Assembly (NCBI GenBank): GCA_947568835.1
Contig: OX387602.1
Location: 18,341,021 to 18,405,020 of the forward strand
Source: Protonemura montana
Taxonomy: Eukaryota; Arthropoda; Insecta; Plecoptera; Nemouridae
Reading direction: 5' to 3'
DNA: 64,000 nt
The notes beneath the pieces are model-generated. The model saw only the letters and a program-made list of their open reading frames with translations. It was not told the origin of the DNA and searched no databases. The translations under genes and the position numbers were made by a program. Below are positions 39,029-52,600 of the stretch, in pieces (the first letter of the stretch is position 1; each line of letters begins with the position of its first letter).

Positions 39029-40330
39029 CCTTGAGCGCGAAGAATACAACAATGATGATATTCAAGTTCAATGATAAATGTTTTGTTTCATAATACGATT
39101 TTCATAATACTTATTACGGTAAAAAAGTTGGTATGACAATTTTTTTGGTCTTATAAACATTTTCTTCGAAAACACAAGAAATGGTGCTTTTGTATTATTC
39201 TACCAATTACTGCAGGCACCGGTCTATCGTTACTACCACATTGAGAAGGTTTCAAACGGTTGGATAATCTTTGTAGTTTGTACCTGCAGTAAGGTGCGGG
39301 AATGCGTTTGGCTTTGAAAGCGAAAACAAGTCGGCACTTTTCTATTAAATGATGATAAAAGCCTGGGGAAAACGAAAATAGCCGAATTATTTGGACCGGT
39401 TACAAAATTCACACATCCAAAACCTGGGAAACAATAAAATATATTCTTTGGCACGAAATATTTTCCAAGGATCTTCTACTTTTACTTGCTTTTACAGTCT
39501 GTTAAGTAGGCTGGACGGAAAATGGGTTTATTGCTGATAAAGGACTGTTTTTGACATCGAGAGCAAGGGTGAACTTACGTAGCCATTGTATATTTGCTTC
39601 GCCGGTAGGTTCCTACATATCAATGAATGCAACAGGTGAGGTGACCATGCTCGATTCTAAATTCCACACTTCTGCCGTAACTTTTTGAATAACACATAAC
39701 CTATTTATTTATTCAAGGTATCTAATTAAAATAAAACTGATATGAATATGATTGATACATTAAGCGGATGAAATTGAGACTTGCTTGTGTAATTTAATAA
39801 AACTTTGTATCCACTTACTTGTTTCAGGCTACGCACGCTTACTCACGCCACCAGCAACGAACGGATAATAACTGAATTCAAAGGGGATTTCAATCAATTA
39901 TTATTAGAATCACGGACCAAAGGGCGTTAATCTTAAGAAAACACTTGAGAGGCGCGGTCACAGGTCACTTATTAATTAGCGAATAGAAAAAAACTTCACG
40001 CCGACCGCTTCTCCGTGCGTCTTTACCTAAATTCCTGAACAAAATGACCAAAACATCTGCTGTTTGAATTACGGCGTCTACCGCTCGCTCACGCGCTACC
40101 TAGTCACGTGACTCCTGCCAGCCTACCGATAAAGTGTGCATCGGGTAATTACTTAGCGTTATTATTATCGCAAACTTGATCTTGGTACATGATCATGAAT
40201 GGTACATGAATAAGTGATCACCGCGTGCCTACAAGGACTCGACATTCGGGATTGTGTAGGACATACATTAAACGAAACGCTGAAAATTAAGCACAAACAA
40301 ACATCAGATTATGTTACTTTTATTTTTAAC
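39029..40330 (-). promoter_or_regulatory. pino: Upstream region and probable promoter of pino
   Basis: Lies between the pino start exon and the 3' end of the THRAP3-like gene. An AG just before the ATG pair (TCGCGCTCAAG at 39029-39040) suggests a 5' UTR exon further upstream. A CpG-rich patch at about 40010-40140 holds a TCACGTGA palindrome (40104-40111) and, on the minus strand, a donor-like TTTAG then GTAAAG at about 40027. That patch is the best guess for the promoter and first noncoding exon. Confidence 0.35.
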
Positions 40331-40651
40331 ATTTTTTTGGTTTTATTCCGATTTTTTTTTGGAATTGCAGTACATTTTAATATCTTGCAACACTACAAAT
40401 TGTAACAAGAAAATTACATCTACACTGATTTGAAATTAACAACCAATCTCACATTTGTTTGTTAAAAATGAATATAATATTTGATTAGCCAACATTTGAA
40501 CATTTTAAGCAGCTCACACCCAATTTGTAGGACATCACAATTTGCTTGACAATACTACTGCATATTCGACACAAGTTAGAAGGTGACGATGAATCTCTCT
40601 CGAATGTTATTGCAATTGCAGTTAATAATGCCCATAGTCGGCTCGGAGAAG
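40331..40651 (-). other. THRAP3: Probable 3' UTR of the THRAP3-like gene
   Basis: AT-rich sequence following the TAA stop. A minus-strand AATAAA at 40342-40347 is a reasonable poly(A) signal. Confidence 0.45.
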
Positions 40652-43600
40652 TTACTTGACGTCTGGTTCAGCGGAAATCTTGTCAAACATATCGTGCTCC
40701 CATTGGGGAGAGCTGCGTCTAGGCATCCCTGCAAGCAGAGGCCACATCATTAGCCCCCCTCTAGCTACAAATATCCGCTCTGTATATCAAGTGGCCAACA
40801 TCAACATAAAGAACATATTTAATTCCTCTGCCTAGGAATGAAGAGTTACAGAAAATCACAAATCAGTAAACTACATCACTAGAAGCAAAGAATGTTTGAC
40901 TGGAGTACTTGGTACACACTGACTGGGTATGAAGTACAAACAAAAAGTTATGCCAGTAACAAAATCATAACATGTTGACTTATTATATACAACGCAGACA
41001 AAATAGGAACATTTAAATTACAAAAAATATAAATATGCTAAGAGCAGTTTGCCAAAAAAAAAAAAAGAAAACAAAAAGATGGTTAAGCACAGTTCATTCT
41101 AATGTGCAATTGCCATATGGTGATCTGCTCAAGGATCTACTCGAAACCAGTGCTGCTGGCAATTTGAACTAGGTCTCCTTTTTTCAAGATCTCAACTCGC
41201 TACAATACCCTTGCCGAGAGCCGGCAAATCGGCATTCACGGCTTGGCAGGTGTAGGAGGTGCTTCGATAGCGGGGGGCGTGGGGACAGGCGCCCGTTGTG
41301 AGGGCGCTAATGGCCGTCTGATTGGGACACCGGCATAGGGCCTTCTCATAGGGACACCGACATAAGGTCGGGGTGGTCCGAAAGCGATAAATCCTCCTGC
41401 AAACAGTTTCGCGTTTTCAAACAATATCCAAAACGCAAGGCAACGCAGGATGATTGAGATGTCAATCGAGGTGTGTGGCTCAAGCAGAGGTAAAAAAAAG
41501 CTAGTCGATAACCTCTAGACTAGATCTCAATCAAACTGTGTGCACACTGAAGTACCTATGGTGAATAATGGTGAATAATATCTAGTTACAAACAGCATTT
41601 CTTTGCAAGTGGACAAATCCAATAGAATTAGATTTTATCTAGGAAAAAACAGTGAGTATTCTCAAACCTTGATTATCACCAGCATGTAATTAGATATAAA
41701 AAAAAATCATTTGAACACAAGACTAACACAACTACTGCCTAGTCAGGAGCTCTGAATAAACTTTCTTAAATATCAACTAACAAACAAGCGGTAATCTTAG
41801 CAAGAATAGATTATGAAAAGCCAAGTCTCTTGTGAAGCAAAACTGAACAATCCGAGATATGTCCAAATCTGCTTTTACCAACCACTGAAGGAAAAAAAAA
41901 GCAGATCAGAAATATCCAAAAATTATCCTAGCACTTCAAATGAGACTTGGAAAAAAAAAAAACAACTTAACAGTGCACAAACAAAACAACCAACTGAACA
42001 ATAAACCACATTTTAGTTTTATTAATGAAACCAATCAACGCGCGACTATTGCCGGCTGCCAGGCTGACTTACGTGGTGGCCTAAATCCTCTGATCATTGG
42101 TCCTCGGTTATAAACGAAATAACCTCCCGGGTGGAAGGGGGGCGGCCCTCGGTAAGGTAGTCTGAGCCCTCGGCCGCGGTAAGGGTAGCCGGAGGGGCGC
42201 ATCCTCATGCCCCCACGTCCTCGGCCGCGCACCATCATTCCGTCTTCCCGATTGTCATGCTGAAAACATCACGTTAGTCTCGTTGTCAACATCTCGACAG
42301 CGGCAGCCAAAGCATGGCGGAGGGTTTTTTTTCAATGCGCTCGTTGGTTGCACGCATTTTTCGGTTCGTGATGTATGGACAATTCGCTTATCTCTAATGG
42401 TTACATGTTTAAATTACAAAAATACAAAAATTGTTGGAAATGCTTTTTCAAGGACTCGTTCAATGAGTAATCATGTCATTAAAAAATAAATTAAAAAATA
42501 GTATACTACATTTGTGAATGCTAAGTAAAAATACACTTAACTTTCCTGACGTTTTGTAACTTGTTCCTGCTACTTCACATACTTCATCATACTTCATCAC
42601 ATAGAAAGTCAGATCAGCTTTCAGAGTCAATAAAGCGACAGGTATAAGTAACAAAATGTCATGAAAATTCAGTTAATTTTTAATCGGCATTCAAACATCC
42701 TCTGAGAAATGGCTAAGGGTAGATATTTACAGTTAATACCAGTCTAGATACCGTAATAAACACATCATTCTCTGTCAACTACAACAGAATCAAAATCTTC
42801 AGGGTCAGTAGGATCACAGCTTACAGTGACAATGACGTCGTCAACCAACTTCATTTCACTACTATACGTAACTGAACTCATAAATTCTTTTTTCCTAAAT
42901 AATACACTGGAATAACGCCTAGCTGCCCGAAACAACTCTTTGCGTGCTTGACGAACTTCCGCATCGATGAGCGGCTGAACGGCGGGCTGCATTACGCACG
43001 GCAGGACTTCTGCTGTATTCTCCGTTTCAATCACCTCAAAGTACGCCCTTCCGCGCGGAACGAACTCAGGGTCGATCTCCCATGGCTTTGGCGCCTCGTA
43101 GTACTCTTCAGGCTCCTCGTGCCTGCGCTCACATGGGGGTGAGGGCCGGCGGCGCTCTTCTCGTGGCCGGCTTCGGTCAGAGTCAGGCCGGCGACGCTCG
43201 CCCGAAGGTGAATGGTGGCGATCGCGGCCGCGGCTCCGGTCGTCTGCTCGCTCGCGCCCATAGCCATGCTCAGGGCTGTGTGTGCGCTTTTCGTTGATAC
43301 GTACGCGAAGGTCACTGCAAGAAACTGTTAGGTCAGGGGATGCGTTGCGAGTGCTTGTTGTCAAACCGTAATCACTGAAATTTTGTTGGGACAGCAGTAT
43401 TCATTGATTAAAATAGGAAGGTTGTTTGCAAAAATGCAATTTTAAATTAATAGGTAAAACATCAGTTTTGGCCATTACGATTTATTTCCCTTCTAAAAAG
43501 CTCAAGATAGCCTCCTAATGTATGTATACTTTATGAAAGAAGAAAATATTACCTTTTTGCAGTTTCTCCAAAATCATGAATATTTGACTAAGTATTTATT

Positions 43601-46600
43601 AAAAAAAATAGAAAAAAAGTTATATCCAGCAGATAAAAACGTATTGTTTTGAACAGAGCCCATTTAGAAAATAAAGGACTGACCTGGCAAAGAAAAACAA
43701 ATTGCCAGAATTGAATAACATCCGCTTACCCGTCTGAACCTGCACGGGCTTCGCGGGAGCGGGCCCGAGAACGTATGCGTTCTCTCGGGTGGTTGGTCGG
43801 ATCACGCCGGAGCTCTAGCTCATGGCGTAGGTCGTCGTTGTCTTCACGCCTGAAAAACACCAACACAAGTTGTAGGGTTGTGCATTAGTCACTCAGCCGA
43901 CACCTCACAATGCTACGAGTACACAGTTGACTGAATAAAGATCTGCATGCATTTAGCCAAACTAATTTTACTGCAGTGCAAGAAATTGCAGAAAATAAGT
44001 TAGTACATAGGGTCACACACAAAAAAGTAAGATTAAAGGTAAGCAGCACCCAACTTAACACTTTCCTCAAATGAAAACAAAGATTTGGACCAATGTATTA
44101 CCTTCACTTCAAAGTATTGACAGTTTTCTTCCAAGAAGCACCACATATATTTACCACCACCAGAACACAGAAAGAAATATATTTGATGCTTTGCTAGACA
44201 AATCAGAGCATTGCACAATGGCTAGCAGGAATATACTGAGAGAGTAAAATATGCAGTTTTCTCAGGAAACAAGACTCCGTTGATGTGATCCAACCAAATC
44301 ATGTAGAAAAGTTGGTATTATACCAAATAAAAAGCAAGGAAACACCGAATATCCCTACCAAGAAAGCTAGTACGAGTAAAGGCTTGTGAGAAAGACCGAT
44401 GAACCAGCAAAATTCCTCAATGTACAATGTAACATACAAAAATATCAGATGACTTGAACAACTTGAAATAAAGCTTTACAGCAAGACCATCCACATGTTT
44501 AAAAGCATTCACAACCCGATTTTAGCAGATGCAGTGTTCTTTTCCACAATTTTTAGTGAAAACCACGAACAAAAATTTCCATGCCGAGCTGTGATTTTTA
44601 AAATTTCGAATGCGTTAAAGCTCTCTCTCAAACGTGACTTCAGCGACCCTGTCTTGTGTCTCTCGACATATAAAGGCGCGGTTCGGCGATAAGTGGTTTG
44701 TACGTGTTTTTCGGCCGATCGCACCACGCTCAACGAAAATGCTTTTAAAATGTCACACAGATCTATTTGTATTGATACTGCCTCCAACACATTAAATAAA
44801 CACAAAATGCAGTCAGTGTGCTTACAACAGGTGATGGAAAAACATGCAGTTTTTATTTTCTCAATCGTTTTGAGTTTTGTTTTTGCCTTAGACTATTCTG
44901 GGTTTTTAACGAAGTTTTAATAATTATAAGTTTATTGTGCTGGATGGCTGGTGATATTGTAAAAATAGTAAATAGTAAATTGGCAGTTTAAGCATGGGAG
45001 ACGACTGTATTGCCTTATCAGTTAAAACCCGAGTATGAAGAAAGTGTAATTGACAGTGTAGTTTTAGTGGGTGAGGCGATACCACATTACATGCATATGC
45101 TGGTCTCGTGCAAATGTGGACTATGCAAGCCGATGCCGAGTGATTTCGAAAGATGCACATGTGCCGAGTGATGTTCGGCGAGGTACTGATTTATCGGTAC
45201 CGTAACAGCTGTAATAAGAGTACCGAGGAATTGTTAAATTGATCGATGTTACACGATAGACTAGAAGTACTCTTAACACCTTTCCTCAATGATGGATCGA
45301 ATGAAACTGAGCAAGATGTAGTGACAAATATAGATCATAAACTTCCGCATGCCAACCATGTAAATACATTGGCGACCACCCGCTCTAGGGCCACTGACGT
45401 CATCACGAATGCAGCGTTGCGGGATAATATTTCCCTGACGTGTTTACATTCGAAATTAATAAAAAAAAAACTTGGATTTTTTGTTTAATACATTAGTCAA
45501 TCTGAAACTGCAAAGTGACCAAAACGTTTTTGTGCCCCTTTAAGAGAAGACTAGTACTTTTTTGTCTTTGGGGTCTCACGAAGCATTTAAGATCTTTATA
45601 ACGGTCACCTCCTGGTTCGATCGTTTGCCTGCATTGGTTGAATTCTGTAGTGAAGGCAGGCAAGGGTAAATAACAATTTTCAATGAATATGTGCAAGGTG
45701 AAATTTGGAAAGACATTGTGTTAAGAGAAAGCATAAAAATGAATTGTGTGTCTGATTATGATGTATTCCAAGATTGGATTCGAGGAGAAAGAAGAAAATG
45801 TACAGATTTTACAATGTGTAGTTAAATAAGAACTGGTGGTTACAAAAATTATAAAAATCTGAATGGCTGTGACCATGGATCTAAATCTTTAGCTGGCTGT
45901 TTTCTTTTTAACCATACTTTGTAAGACTGACCACTGAATAAGCACCTATCAAATCAAGGTAATTGGTTTAGGAAATTGGAAAGCACCAATTGCGTTTACA
46001 TCAGGATCTGCAATTTCATCTTTCATACAAACAACACTTGCTAAAATTACACAACACAAAAACACTGGAAAAACCATCCTTGCAAGCATCACAAGAAATA
46101 GTAATAGAAAACAATGCATAGTTTGAAGGCAAAGCAACCGTAAAAAACAAATGACACACAGAAGCAATGAACAAATTTAATGCGTCGCCATTAACTCAAT
46201 ACCATGCAGCTAAGCAGTACTGAACTTACACAATTTCCCATCTTTTGAAACAACTTATTACCCTCAAATAAATCCTAAAAACAAAATCCTTTTTACACTC
46301 TTGATGAAATTTGAAACTCCAGTTTAAATAATAAAAAATAAATTTCTAAAAAAATATACATATATTTTACCAGTTCTCATACTTGCCAATGTCAAGGACC
46401 AGGCAATGTTATAGAATTAAAAAAAAAACGCACCTGCTTGAGCGGCTAGCTTTGGCATGATTGCCGCCGTCGCCGCGTGTCGACCGGTATTCCCGTTCGC
46501 CTTCGTCGTAAAACGCCTCACGTGATCGAGCTGGGGCTTCGCGAGACTCCCGCGGGGGCCCTGCGCGAGAGTGCGACAACTCTTCTCGAGAAACCACGTT

Positions 46601-49600
46601 GCGAGAGTGTGATTGGCCGTTGCGAGACTCGCGTGGATCATCACGGTAGAGATCGGATGGAACGTAGCGGGCAACTGGGGAGCACATTAGAATTAATTGG
46701 AAATTAGGCTTAGCTGTTCAGGCTATTCTTTTCTTTAGACAATTTCAATGATGCCATTGAAATAAGGAACAAAGGTGTGTGGTAACGCTTAAAAGTTTTG
46801 GTATTTCATGTTTATTATTGGGCTTTCTGACGTCCTTGCTCACTTCAAACTTAAATAACCGAAGCATTTAAGAAACTTACATAGAATAGACTATGTAAAA
46901 TCACAATCAAAAGAATGAAAAAGTACCTTGAACAAGCGGTGGAGATTGCGGAGGAATTCCGTCTCCCCGGCCGTGAAAATCGTCGTCACGGCTCGGTCGT
47001 CCAGAAACTTGCTGGACTATCTCCTCTCGATCAAAGATCGGACGCGATCCTTCCCCTAAAATCAGCAAACTCCGGTCAGTGCCCTATTCCTCACACGTTT
47101 AAAAAAAAATTGAAATGAACTTGTTGATAAAATTTTTACACTAGGCATGTCTTTGCATGCAATTATTTTTAGTTGATAGAACAGAAAAATAAAGACTGCC
47201 ATTTAATGAGCCAAGGTATTCCATTGCAAATATTGCTGTTAAAATTTTAACTAAATTTATATATATATATATGTATTAAGTTCACTTGTTTTGTTCAACA
47301 GGATAAAGGAGAGTAAATGGTGATATTTTTTGTAACATAAAAAGAGTAATTTTGAAGATAGAGGTTTGAAGTACGAATAATGGACAGAAGAAAGACCCAA
47401 GATACGGCGATGAGAAAACTGCTCCAGGTTTGTCGGTCTTACCTGATCAGGTCGTGGAATTGTTTGCAGGTGGTAAGGAAACCTGTGCCAACGCATTAAT
47501 TGAGCGTCAGACTGAACCCTAACAATATAACCTGGTTCCCGGAATGGCTAACGATCAATGTCAGAAGCACTATGCATATTTCACAAATTAAAATCTAACA
47601 AACAATCAGTAACAATATTAAGTCACAGAGCTGGAGTTTGACTGTGTATTGTACCAATGGAGGAAAGATACAGCTCTAAGCCTAATGGAACAACTAGACT
47701 ATTGAAATTCATTTTAAGCTTAAGACAATGTTATACTTCACTTTGTCATTTCCTTTGAAACTTTTCATAGAGCTTAGAATAGGAAGTAAGTAATCCTTAA
47801 TATTAAAGTACAACAGTTCAAACAGAACTAGTTATGAATCCAGAGACACACACGTAGTTTTGTTACCGGCTGAGCTATTTTGACACAATTTGGTACTGGT
47901 TACAAGTATATACCGAGGAAAGAGAAAGAGGCATCAAGGACAATATTTGTTAACTAAAATATGATGTCATCCTATCAGTATTACTATAATCTCAATTACT
48001 AAAACCAGGTTCCAAAATGCTCTATTTATGCACATGTATGACAGGTCAACAGTAACCAATAGTTTACTGTTTTTTCTACAAATAACAGAGGCAACACTAA
48101 AATCACGGTTTACCTCGATCGCTTTGCTTCTCTCGGTAAGTTTTGTAAATACTTCACTTTTCCCTTCCTCTAACTCTCTTCTAGCTTTTTAGCACATTAC
48201 ACACAAACAATAGTTTACAGAGCAACACCAAAACAACCCATTTTCTACCGCACACAAATATTTGCAAGTTCGGAACCTATCATATCACAAGGAATGAGAA
48301 AACAAACAGAATCTAATATAACTTCAATTTACTAGTATCAAATTATCAGTAACATCTTTTTTGAACACAAACAACAATCCATCATAATTGTCCTCCTAAA
48401 ACAAGAAAGTCACCCGCTGGACTAGTGTTCAATCAGTTCAGATCTTCAAATGCACCGTCACAACTTAGCAAGTCTCTTCGCTAACAGGAAATTAGTGTTC
48501 CATGCAACTTCACTCACAGAATCTAGGTGTTTCACATGACGCACTCTCGCTTCAATGTTTTTCACAAACTTAAAGGGTAAGAGAGAAGCAGTTGAAGAAA
48601 ATGTAATCCCCCATACTTAACGACCTATTTAAATCTTGATGCATACTTTTGTTCGTAGAGTTTGCTTTTAAGGAATGAATATATTCATTGTTTGCTTGAA
48701 TGATCCATATAGTTTAGTATAGTTAGAATTATCTTTAGTTGTTGGAGACTGTCTACAGTAATTTGTATGCAATTTGAAAGTGCATTTTTCTTTAGTCAAT
48801 ACAGCAACTTGTTTTATCTCTAACACAGCTTTATGTTTCCAGGCTCCAAATACAAGAATGTCTGTTGAGCCCTCAAATTCAGGTAGTTATGCAGTGCACA
48901 TAAGTCACATAATAAACTATTATGTGAATATCCTCCAATTTAGACCATTTTATTTTTATGCTGGACTTGTGACATACTGTAATACTGAATGAACAATACT
49001 AACATTGCACAGTATGTCCAGTTTCTGCATTGTATGTGAGCCTGTATTTTTATTGGCTATTTCTGGTATTAAATTTTGATGGTTATATGTAATGTAAATG
49101 AGCCATTTCACAAAATGTCATCACAATTGAACCAATCGCATTGTCTCACTAGATCTTGTCCCATAATCCAATTAAATGAATGGAGGTTCCACTGGAATTT
49201 TGTAATTTGTAAACTAACTACTAAATTCAACCAATTGCTCGAATTTCAACACCTTACGAGATTCCCCTGCCAAAACGTAAGGTAAAAACTCTTCACACGA
49301 AGTGACTTTTTGCATTCCAAATATTGTTTGTTATCTTCATTCTTCACTTGTATTTATGGTAGAATGACTGAACACGGCTGGTCTCAATAGATATGGACCA
49401 AAATATATGTTACACTGCTATATTCATGCAATCAGCACCAGATCTCATAGTATTTATGCATAATCATGAAAATGTGGGGATTCATAATTGAAGATGGTTC
49501 CAGAAATTGAAAGTGGTACACATACTTGTAAACGAGCGGGTAAACCAGTTTTCGGCTTTAACTATGTTTCATAATGAGTGCCATATGTATTGTGCTTCTG

Positions 49601-52600
49601 ACAAAAGCGTTTCTGCAAGCAAGTTTGGCAGAGTAGCCCAATGTAGCGCAATTTATCAGTCATATTAATAGCGATAACTCTTGTCTACGCCAACGAAGGC
49701 AGATGTTGCCTACAAGTTTCCAAGAGTCAACAAACAATTGCACGAGAAGTCAGCTGAAAGTTATTTCGTCGGAAGCCTGCAATCATAACTCAACCTACCT
49801 TCGAAGATTGGGTCTTAGAAAGGCTCGATAAGATGTACACGCAAGTATGAAATCAAATGAGATTAAAAAAAAAGGACGCCAAGCTGTAGCTTTCATTGAG
49901 ATTTTGGAAATTTTTAACGACTAATTTGAATTAGCAGCGAAGTAGTGACGACTCGAAGTGTTGCAGAGTTGAAATGTTGACATCCAATGGCTTAGTTTTG
50001 CTTAGAACTTTTTGAACTTTTTTTTGTTATGGCAATAATAAGTTTTAATGATAGATCAAAATGATTTTATTTTCTTTTTATTACTATTGATCTCTGATAT
50101 TTCATGGAAAAATAAAATTTTTCAATTCTGTTGTGTTGAGCTTTGATCATGTTTACTTCCACATTTAATTGTTTGATCCGATGGAAGAAATTGTGACGTC
50201 GTTGATGGCAGTGATGTGGGTGTGATTTCACGCCTTCTTCAAGATTTGGTGTTCAGTCTCGTCTTCTGGCTGACCAAATTTAGTGGTGACTGGCATTTTA
50301 TGTCAGTTTGATAATCAATTATAGAGTTTTCTTCTATGTCACAATAATATGTAAAATATGCTGACACCAAAAACTATTACTTTTCCATCAAAGGTGCAGA
50401 AATTTTTATTTAATTTTGGCTTAGCAATGATTTCTATTCCAGAAGCTTCTCGGTCTTGACTGTTTCTATGCTGGAACACGCTTTAGTGAATTGTGCTTTG
50501 ACATCTTTGAAGTTTGACCCATCAAGTTAATCCATCCTGTTGATGTAAGCATCATCTTTCTTCTGCTTCTTGAAGCATTTAATCTTCTTGAGATAACGTA
50601 GATAAGCACTGATAATCATTCTTGATTCTGGGATTAACGTTGTTTTGACAAACACTATCACTTCCACCGAAGTTTAAACCATTGAAAATGACTGTTTGCT
50701 TTTCAAGTTTCCTTACTAATTCTCCCAGAGCAAGTCTTGGAAGATGTTAAAAAAAGTCCACTGACTAGGGTAAATCCCTGTTCACTCAGGGTTAGTGTTC
50801 TGACATCCATCGTTTGAGCCACCACTGACCAGGCATTTACGGCAAAAACCAATTCTAAAATGCCGTATCACACAGCTCACAGGTGCATTGAGATAGGACA
50901 AGAGTTTTGTTGAACAAACAAGGGAACACAATCCAATGTGATTCGGTTAAAAAAATCTTATAACACGGCTTTATCTGTCAATAGAAGGCAACGGAAAACA
51001 CGCAAATGTTCGGTTCGGTTCCATTTACAGATAGAGCGGGTTGAATGAACGAGATTGCTAACGAGTAGCTAGGTGAAAACGAGCGAGAGATTTGAAGTTT
51101 GTACCCACTTGAACGTGTCCACGGTGGGTCTCGAGCACGGTAGAGCTCATCGGCTTCCCAGTCATCCTCGTCAATGTACGCACTTCCGGTCTCTCTTGCC
51201 GCCGGTACTGCACAGAAAATCCAAGACGCACCGGATTAACGTCAATGTCGCAAAATTCCATACGGTCAAACCAGTGATGCAGCTTCATCGAAACCAGTCC
51301 ATTGCTATAAACTTTAAAAGCAGTCAGGAGAAATGTCCACAATCAGCACACAAGTGTAAAGAAACAAACATCTTGGACCGAAGCTTCCTTCTAGATGTTT
51401 GATGGATGCTGGAGATTCTGGTGATGAGCTGCAGTTCTTTATGTAGTGTTCTTGATTCTTCCAGTTTTTTAAGGTAAATTTATCGAAAGCATCAAGCTTA
51501 TATATTTTTATTTCTTATGTATATATATATATATATTATATTATATATTAATATTTGAAGGTAAATTTATCGAAAGCAACAAGTGCAATTAATGAATTCT
51601 TAGAGAAAAATGAAGAGAAAGTTGTGAAGTATTGAATTTTAATAAACTGTGAATGAGCTTTAAATGGTTTTATTGAAATAGCTTCAAAAACTTGAACAAA
51701 AATATATATTTCAAAGAGATATTTCTTTTTTTTTGCTAGTGTTGACACTGCAACTGGGTAACAACAAAAAATATATTCTTCTTGGTTTGCTCAACGTTTC
51801 CTTAGCAGTGAGTTCGTTCTACGTCAAACAGTTTTCTTCAATCAAACTGCAGAATTCTTGAGAAGTCGTTAGCTAGCAAAGAATGTCTGAATGACTTTAA
51901 ATATCACTTTTATAAGATATTAATTTAAAAAAATATTTCTTGTTGCCAAACAAAATCCACTTGCATTCAATGCAATTAATTAAATGAAGAATTTCTCGGC
52001 ATCCAAGTGCTGCATTTTTACTTTCTTCTGCGGTTCCTTGCTATCTCTGATGTTTCTTGCTATCTCTGATAAACTGGTTCCGTAAGTGTCTTCACAAAGC
52101 TCGAGGAAATGGTGATTGGTACCAAGCCGGCATTCACCATATGCTATTGGTAGACTGATATTAATTACTATTGGTTTATACCAATTTAATATTGAAAATA
52201 GGCTCCTCAAAACGTATCCTCTTGATGTTGATCAATGAATATTATATTTATTGTTTATTGAATTGTTGATGAATTGATGTATTGATTATTATTTGGTTGA
52301 AGTTATATTTCGTTTTTTCTTGGTTTTGTCAAGATAATTATTTATAACTTGAAACACGTATGTTGAGTACAAAATCTAATTTAATAAAAGTGCTTCCAAG
52401 CAACAATGATTGTATACTTTAAAATCTCTGACTTGAAAACTTTTCCTTGACAAAATTTGAATATTCATGACATTGATCACAGTTTGTTAAAAAAAATTGA
52501 TCCGCAAGTATTCTTGACCAAGTAAGTCTAGTCTCAGACAATTTCACTGTTGATGAATGGCGGATGATCCTATGCGGGAAGAATTACTGTTGGTCCATTC

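Noticed and set aside
42765-43364. 199-codon minus-strand ORF read through the exon ending at 43035
   Set aside because: The true reading splices at 43035 to exon 42259, giving the conserved YFEHDNRED motif; the rest is intron read-through.
51058-51342. 94-codon minus-strand ORF over the THRAP3-like exon
   Set aside because: Wrong frame; the spliced frame (AYIDEDDWEADELYRARD) fits both neighbouring exons.
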